Below, piece after piece: positions 59,398 to 64,000 of a stretch of DNA of 64,000 bases; the first letter of the stretch is position 1; each line of letters begins with the position of its first letter. The notes under the pieces are model-generated. The model saw only the letters and a list, made by a program, of their open reading frames with translations. It searched no databases and was not told where the DNA came from. Position numbers and translations under genes: made by a program. The stretch is taken from positions 4,316,501 to 4,380,500 of the forward strand of contig NZ_JAKWJU010000002.1 of the NCBI RefSeq assembly GCF_022524345.1, read 5' to 3'. This DNA comes from Streptomyces marispadix (GTDB lineage: Bacteria > Actinomycetota > Actinomycetes > Streptomycetales > Streptomycetaceae).

Positions 59398-60609
59398 ATG
59401 CAGGTGATCCAGTCGGCGAAGCTCGCAAACGTCTGTTACGAGATCCGGGGCCCCGTCCTGGAGGAGGCGATGCGGCTGGAGGCGGCAGGCCATCGCATCC
59501 TCAAGCTCAACACCGGCAATCCGGCGCCCTTCGGCTTCGAGTGCCCGCCCGAGATCCTCGAGGACATGATCCGCAACGTCGGCGAGGCCCATGGCTACGG
59601 CGACGCGAAGGGGCTGCTCTCCGCCCGCCGCGCGGTGATGCAGCACTACCAGACGCAGGGCATCGAACTCTCCGTCGAGGACATCTACCTCGGCAACGGC
59701 GTCTCCGAGCTGATCCAGATGGCGATGCAGGCGCTGCTCGACGACGGCGACGAGGTCCTCGTACCGGCCCCCGACTATCCGCTGTGGACCGCCTCGGTCT
59801 CCCTCTCCGGCGGCACGGCGGTGCACTACCGCTGCGACGAGCAGTCCGACTGGATGCCCGACCTCGCGGACGTCGAGCGGAAGGTCACCGACCGCACCAA
59901 GGCGATCGTCGTCATCAACCCCAACAACCCGACGGGCGCGGTCTACGACGAGGCGATCCTGCGCGGTCTCACGGACATCGCCCGCAGGCACGGCCTGATC
60001 GTCTACTCCGACGAGATCTACGACAAGATCCTCTACGACGGCGCGACGCACACGCCCACCACCGTCATCGCCCCCGATCTGCTGACCGTCACCTTCAACG
60101 GCCTGTCGAAGGCGTACCGGGTGGCCGGATACCGCAGCGGATGGATGGCCGTCTGCGGTCCGAAGGGCCATGCGCAGAGCTATATCGAGGGTCTGACGAT
60201 CCTCGCCAACATGCGGCTGTGCGCGAACATGCCCGCACAGCACGTGGTGGCCGCCGCGCTCGGCGGGCGGCAGTCGATCAACGACCTGGTGCTGCCGGGC
60301 GGCAGGCTGCTGGAGCAGCGCGACATGGTGCACGATCTGCTCACGCAGATCCCCGGTGTGACGTGTGTGAAGCCGAAGGGCGCGATCTACGCGTTCCCAC
60401 GGCTCGACCCCAAGGTCTTCAAGATCAAGGACGACCGGGAGATGGTCCTCGACCTGCTGCGGGCCGAGCAGATCATGATCGTCCACGGTACGGGATTCAA
60501 CTGGCCCGATCCGGACCACTTCCGCATCGTCAACCTGCCCCCGGTCAGCGAACTCCAGGACGCGGTCACCCGGATCGGGAACTTCCTGGACGGCTACAGC
60601 CAGCCGTAA
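59398..60609 (+). CDS. Class I pyridoxal-phosphate aminotransferase (AlaA-like)
   Basis: This 403-residue aminotransferase of the alanine/tyrosine group starts VIQSAKLANVCYEIRGPVLE. It has LKLNTGNPAPFGFECPPEIL, YLGNGVSELIQMAMQAL, INPNNPTGAVYDEAIL, DEIYDKILYDGA and the PLP lysine in FNGLSKAYRVAGYRSGWMA. The C-terminal FNWPDPDHFRIVNLPPVSEL holds the carboxylate-binding Arg. The closest match in pattern is AlaA of E. coli and its actinobacterial relatives, which make alanine from pyruvate and glutamate. It is expressed from a leaderless promoter with a 14-bp palindrome upstream. Confidence 0.93.
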   Translation: MQVIQSAKLANVCYEIRGPVLEEAMRLEAAGHRILKLNTGNPAPFGFECPPEILEDMIRNVGEAHGYGDAKGLLSARRAVMQHYQTQGIELSVEDIYLGNGVSELIQMAMQALLDDGDEVLVPAPDYPLWTASVSLSGGTAVHYRCDEQSDWMPDLADVERKVTDRTKAIVVINPNNPTGAVYDEAILRGLTDIARRHGLIVYSDEIYDKILYDGATHTPTTVIAPDLLTVTFNGLSKAYRVAGYRSGWMAVCGPKGHAQSYIEGLTILANMRLCANMPAQHVVAAALGGRQSINDLVLPGGRLLEQRDMVHDLLTQIPGVTCVKPKGAIYAFPRLDPKVFKIKDDREMVLDLLRAEQIMIVHGTGFNWPDPDHFRIVNLPPVSELQDAVTRIGNFLDGYSQP

Positions 60610-60726
60610 CCACCCGGGACCCCGCGGCCCCGTCCATCCCGCCCTCGCACTCACCCGCCGTGGGTTTCAAGCGCATCACGTGTGTCTTCTTGTGTCTTCT
60701 TGCGCTTTTATGTACGCGGCTCAACT

Positions 60727-60749
60727 TTAGACGGAGTCTAAGTTAGGCT
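60727..60749 (+). promoter_or_regulatory. Operator dyad and -10 element before the gene at 60784
   Basis: The dyad TTAGAC-GGA-GTCTAA (60727-60741) lies just upstream of TAGGCT (60744-60749) in a locally AT-rich patch. A Fur- or DtxR-type metalloregulator is possible by appearance, but neither consensus matches well. Confidence 0.45.
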
Positions 60750-60783
60750 GGCATCCAGGCGACGCGACGCAGGAGGCCCGACC

Positions 60784-61185
60784 ATGTACGAACCGATCCG
60801 CAGCAAGTCGGTGCATGCCATGGCCGAGGCGTCCTTCCCCCATCGCACCCGGGAAGAGGAGCTGGACATCCGCCTTGCCGGGCACCTCACCGCGCTGCTG
60901 ACGGTCACCGACGAGCTGCGCGCCCTCACCCCCGCCGAAGAACTCGACGAGGCGGCAGAGGAGTTGGCGGCTCAGATCACCCGCCTACGTGCCGAGCCGC
61001 TGCGTGCGGCACCGTCGACGCGCGTCGCCGACCCCGCGCACATCGACTCGCTGCACCACCGCGCGCACACTCTCGCGGGCCATGCGGTCGTGATCGCCAC
61101 GTACCGGGACGACGAGCCGGCGATGGTCGTGGCGACGCACTGCCGTGACTTCCACGCGACGGCGCTGGGCCTCACCGCCGCCTGA
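60784..61185 (+). CDS. Conserved hypothetical protein
   Basis: This 133-residue cytosolic protein has an N-terminal helical part (THREEELDIRLAGHL-like TREEELDIRLAGHLTALLTV, LDEAAEELAAQITRLRAEPL) and a C-terminal beta-rich part (HTLAGHAVVIATYRDDEPAM, VVATHCRDFHATALGL). Four His and one Cys in the second half could bind a metal. AGGAGG 7 nt before ATG 60784 gives a strong start. The TTAGAC dyad in its promoter suggests tight regulation. It is convergent with pckG. No family name recognised. Confidence 0.78.
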   Translation: MYEPIRSKSVHAMAEASFPHRTREEELDIRLAGHLTALLTVTDELRALTPAEELDEAAEELAAQITRLRAEPLRAAPSTRVADPAHIDSLHHRAHTLAGHAVVIATYRDDEPAMVVATHCRDFHATALGLTAA

Positions 61186-61227
61186 CCGCCCAGTCTGTCC
61201 CGCCGCCTCGATCCCCGCGCAAACGAA

Positions 61228-61275
61228 CGGCGCCCCCCACCCGCTCGCGTGATGCGAAGCGGATGAGGGGCGCCG
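61228..61275. terminator. Bidirectional hairpin between the 60784 gene and pckG
   Basis: CGGCGCCCC pairs with GGGGCGCCG and the stem continues through ACCCGCT/AGCGGAT with two mismatches. Confidence 0.65.
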
Positions 61276-61306
61276 GCCGCGTCGGACGGGACCGAAGCCC
61301 GGGGCG

Positions 61307-63145
61307 TCAGCCCAGGCGCTCGACCAACGCGCGGTATTCGTCCCACAGTTCCTTCGGCGTGTGGTCACCGAAGGTGTTGAGGTGCTCGGGCACCAGCGAC
61401 GCCTCGTCCCGCCACACCTCCTTGTCGACCTCCAGCACGAAGTCCAGCTCCGCGTCGGTCATGTCGAGTCCGTCCCGGTCGAGGGACTCCTTGGTCGGCA
61501 GCACGCCGATGGGCGTCTCGACGCCCTCGGCCTCGCCGTTGAGGCGCTGCACGATCCACTTCAGTACGCGGCTGTTCTCGCCGAAGCCGGGCCAGACGAA
61601 CTTGCCGTCCTGGTCCTTCTTGAACCAGTTGACGTAGTAGATCTTCGGCAGCTTCTCCTGGTCGGCGTCCTTGCCGACCTTCACCCAGTGGGCGAAGTAG
61701 TCGCCCATGTTGTAGCCGCAGAACGGCAGCATCGCGAACGGGTCGCGGCGCAGCTCGCCGACCTTGCCCTCGGCCGCGGCGGTCTTCTCGCTGGCGACGT
61801 TGGCGCCGAGGAAGACGCCGTGCTGCCAGCTGAAGGACTCCGTGACCAGCGGTACGGCCGAGGCCCTGCGCCCGCCGAAGAGGATCGCGGAGATCGGCAC
61901 GCCCCTGGGGTCCTCCCACTCCGGCGCGATGATCGGGCACTGCCCGGCCGGTGTGGTGAAGCGCGCGTTGGGATGGGCGGCCGGAGTCCCGGATTCGGGG
62001 GTCCAGTCGTTGCCCTTCCAGTCCGTCAGATGAGCGGGCGTCTCCTCCGTCATGCCCTCCCACCACACGTCGCCGTCGTCGGTGAGGGCGACGTTGGTGA
62101 AGACGGAGTTGCCCCAAAGGGTCTTCATGGCATTGGCGTTGGTGTGCTCGCCGGTGCCGGGCGCGACGCCGAAGAAGCCCGCCTCGGGGTTGATGGCGTA
62201 CAGACGGCCGTCCTCGCCGAAGCGCATCCACGCGATGTCGTCGCCGATGGTCTCGACCGTCCAGCCCTTGATGGTGGGCTCCAGCATGGCGAGGTTCGTC
62301 TTGCCGCAGGCCGAGGGGAAGGCGGCGGCGACGTACTTGGACTCGCCCCGCGGCGGCGTGAGCTTGAGCACGAGCATGTGCTCGGCGAGCCAGCCCTCGT
62401 CGCGTGCCATCACGGAGGCGATGCGCAGCGCGTAGCACTTCTTGCCGAGCAGGGCGTTGCCGCCGTAGCCCGAGCCGTAGGACCAGATCTCACGGGTCTC
62501 GGGGAAGTGGGAGATGTACTTGGTGGAGTTGCAGGGCCAGGGCACGTCCTGCTCGCCGGGCTCCAGCGGTGCGCCGACGCTGTGCACGGCCTTGACGAAG
62601 AAGCCGTCCTCGCCCAGCTCGTCGAGGACCTGCTGTCCCATGCGGGTCATGGTGCGCATGGAGACGGCGACGTAGGCGGAGTCGGTGATCTCCACGCCCA
62701 GCGCGGAGAGCGGCGAGCCGAGCGGTCCCATGCAGAACGGGACGACGTACATGGTGCGGCCGCGCATGGAGCCGCGGAAGATTCCCCCTTCCCCGTTCTC
62801 GCCCTGGAAGACGGCCCGCATCTCGTCGGGGGCCTTCCAGTGGTTGGTGGGACCGGCGTCCTCCTCCTTCTCGGAGCAGATGAACGTACGGTCCTCGACG
62901 CGTGCGACGTCGCTGGGGTCGGAGGCGGCGTAGTAGGAGTGGGGCCGTTTCACCGGGTCGAGCTTGGTGAACGTGCCCTTTTCGACGAGTTCTTCACACA
63001 GGCGCTCGTACTCCGCTTCGGAGCCGTTGCACCAGACGATGCGGTCCGGTTCGGTGAGAGCGGCGATTTCCTCGACCCAGGAGACCAGCTCCTGGTGGCG
63101 GGTGGGAACGGGGTTGATGGCGGGAGCCGCAGAACTGCGCGCCAC
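61307..63145 (-). CDS. pckG: Phosphoenolpyruvate carboxykinase (GTP)
   Basis: This 612-residue gluconeogenic enzyme converts oxaloacetate plus GTP to phosphoenolpyruvate, GDP and CO2. The GTP-dependent family signature is [19 protein letters not shown] (P-loop with the reactive Cys). Further motifs: [56 protein letters not shown] and [23 protein letters not shown] 63145 was chosen because GGAGAG lies just upstream and it gives the usual length; the frame extends 17 codons further with residues ([17 protein letters not shown]) not seen in relatives. It connects the TCA cycle with sugar synthesis. Confidence 0.95.
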   Translation of the reverse strand: MARSSAAPAINPVPTRHQELVSWVEEIAALTEPDRIVWCNGSEAEYERLCEELVEKGTFTKLDPVKRPHSYYAASDPSDVARVEDRTFICSEKEEDAGPTNHWKAPDEMRAVFQGENGEGGIFRGSMRGRTMYVVPFCMGPLGSPLSALGVEITDSAYVAVSMRTMTRMGQQVLDELGEDGFFVKAVHSVGAPLEPGEQDVPWPCNSTKYISHFPETREIWSYGSGYGGNALLGKKCYALRIASVMARDEGWLAEHMLVLKLTPPRGESKYVAAAFPSACGKTNLAMLEPTIKGWTVETIGDDIAWMRFGEDGRLYAINPEAGFFGVAPGTGEHTNANAMKTLWGNSVFTNVALTDDGDVWWEGMTEETPAHLTDWKGNDWTPESGTPAAHPNARFTTPAGQCPIIAPEWEDPRGVPISAILFGGRRASAVPLVTESFSWQHGVFLGANVASEKTAAAEGKVGELRRDPFAMLPFCGYNMGDYFAHWVKVGKDADQEKLPKIYYVNWFKKDQDGKFVWPGFGENSRVLKWIVQRLNGEAEGVETPIGVLPTKESLDRDGLDMTDAELDFVLEVDKEVWRDEASLVPEHLNTFGDHTPKELWDEYRALVERLG

Positions 63146-63424
63146 GATCTCTCCAGACGTTGAGGGTTCGACGGATAACTGCACTGGTATCCGCATTTTT
63201 TGTCTCGTGCTTCAACTCGCCCCTTGGGGGCCGCGACCCGGATGCGTTCGTGGTGGTGCTGGGCTGGTGCGTCTGCGCGGCTCGCTCATCCGGTGTCACC
63301 CTTGCTCCTCTGAGCATGTGAGCGTAACGGCCGCCTGTCCAGATGGAAAGGATGTGTCCATCACCACTCCGATGAGCGGCATGCGTTCACGAAAGAGCAG
63401 GGTCGACGGTTACCGATCCGTAGC

Positions 63425-63430
63425 TACCAT
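63425..63430 (+). promoter_or_regulatory. -10 element of the TrhA gene (leaderless)
   Basis: TACCAT ends 7 nt before ATG 63438; no Shine-Dalgarno sequence. Confidence 0.45.
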
Positions 63431-63437
63431 GGGCCGT

Positions 63438-64000
63438 ATGACTGACGCGCCCCTTCCGCACGAGGCCCCGAACCGCGCGGACTTCGAGAGCGGCGCGGAC
63501 GGGACCGAGAAGCCGGAACAGCCGGAACAGAAGGCCACGTCCGGGGGTTCCGCCTCCGCGTCGCTGGAGTCGGCGGCGGCTGCCGTGACTTCGGCGGCGT
63601 CCAAGGGCGCCGCCGCGATCCCCGCGCTGATCAAGCCGCGGCTGCGCGGCTGGCTGCACGCCGGGATGTTCCCCGCGGTGCTCACCGCCGGGATCTTTCT
63701 CACGGCGCTCGCCGACAGCACCCGCGGCCGTATCGCCTGCGGGGTCTACACCCTGACCGCCTGTCTGCTCTTCGGAGTGAGCGCGCTGTACCACCGCGGG
63801 GAGTGGGGGCCGCGTGCCACCGCCGTGCTGCGGCGGCTCGACCACGCGAACATCTTCCTGATCATCGCGGGGACCTACACCCCGCTGACGATCCTGCTGC
63901 TGCCCGACGGCGGTGCCTCGCCGCTGCTGTGGGGAGTGTGGGCCGCGGCCCTGTTCGGCATCGCCTTCCGGGTGTTCTGGGTCGGCGCCCCGCGGTGGCT
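63438..64000 (+). CDS. trhA: PAQR/haemolysin III family membrane protein TrhA, cut by right window edge
   Basis: About 187 codons are present before the window ends. A hydrophilic, Glu/Ala-rich N-terminus of about 60 residues precedes membrane helices (LHAGMFPAVLTAGIFLTALA, IACGVYTLTACLLFGVSALY). The family metal-site pattern includes SALYHRGEWGP (His) and LRRLDHANIFLIIAGTYTPL (Asp-His). The haemolysin III family (TrhA in bacteria) is thought to act in membrane energy or lipid homeostasis, not true haemolysis. The start at 63438 follows from TACCAT 7 nt upstream; ATG 63429 in the same frame overlaps that box and is unlikely. Divergent from pckG. Confidence 0.93.
   Translation, partial: MTDAPLPHEAPNRADFESGADGTEKPEQPEQKATSGGSASASLESAAAAVTSAASKGAAAIPALIKPRLRGWLHAGMFPAVLTAGIFLTALADSTRGRIACGVYTLTACLLFGVSALYHRGEWGPRATAVLRRLDHANIFLIIAGTYTPLTILLLPDGGASPLLWGVWAAALFGIAFRVFWVGAPRW

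Overview
The window is very GC-rich with strong third-position G/C bias. It carries actinomycete-specific genes: mycothiol S-conjugate amidase, the small membrane protein MmpB, popR-clpP3-clpP4, GTP-type PEP carboxykinase, and an acyl-CoA carboxylase with an epsilon subunit. The gene order (manB, purine nucleoside phosphorylase, lpdA, DeoR, accA2, maf, pccB, birA, cya, hutH, metB, ilvA, greA, mca, pckG) resembles, from memory, the SCO4916-SCO4980 core region of Streptomyces coelicolor. The source is therefore a Streptomyces or close relative, and most of the window is core chromosome. No tRNA, rRNA, CRISPR array, insertion sequence or phage gene was recognised.

Layout. 1-5.8 kb: a phosphohexomutase cut by the left edge, a purine nucleoside phosphorylase, a gamma-glutamylcyclotransferase-like protein, the flavoprotein LpdA and a DeoR regulator. 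5.9-13.1 kb: a biotin-dependent acyl-CoA carboxylase module. It holds accA2 (broken by a frameshift as given), pccB, the epsilon subunit, mmpB and maf, with biotin ligase birA divergent. 13.4-19.1 kb: adenylate cyclase, enoyl-CoA hydratase, a GAF-GGDEF protein and histidine ammonia-lyase. 19.2-27.2 kb: envelope genes (L,D-transpeptidase, secreted lysozyme-fold protein), a PfpI protein, an MFS transporter, and a MerR regulator coupled to a membrane protein. 27.3-29.4 kb: the popR/clpP3-clpP4 proteolysis module with a palindromic operator. 29.7-39 kb: a more accessory stretch with MsrA, small secreted proteins, an APH-like kinase, a cupin, two methyltransferases and a nucleoside-phosphorylase fusion carrying a rare TTA codon. 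39.1-43 kb: a small membrane protein and a 1216-residue symporter/phosphatase/kinase fusion. 43.1-64 kb: a second msrA, mca, greA, a DrrAB-type ABC exporter, ilvA, a MarR regulator, a degenerate sigma factor, metB, a YyaL-type protein, TetR/MFS, an aminotransferase, pckG and a TrhA/haemolysin III gene cut by the right edge.

Two themes run through the window. Many genes have a TANNNT -10 element exactly 6-7 nt before ATG or GTG, so leaderless mRNAs look common; several starts were chosen on this basis. Several promoters also carry clean dyads (MerR, clpP3, the ABC exporter, the aminotransferase, the gene before pckG). The strongest candidates for new biology are the TTA-containing phosphorylase fusion (37604-38905), the adjacent symporter-GAF-SpoIIE-HATPase fusion (39317-42967), and a ClpP4 without its catalytic histidine.
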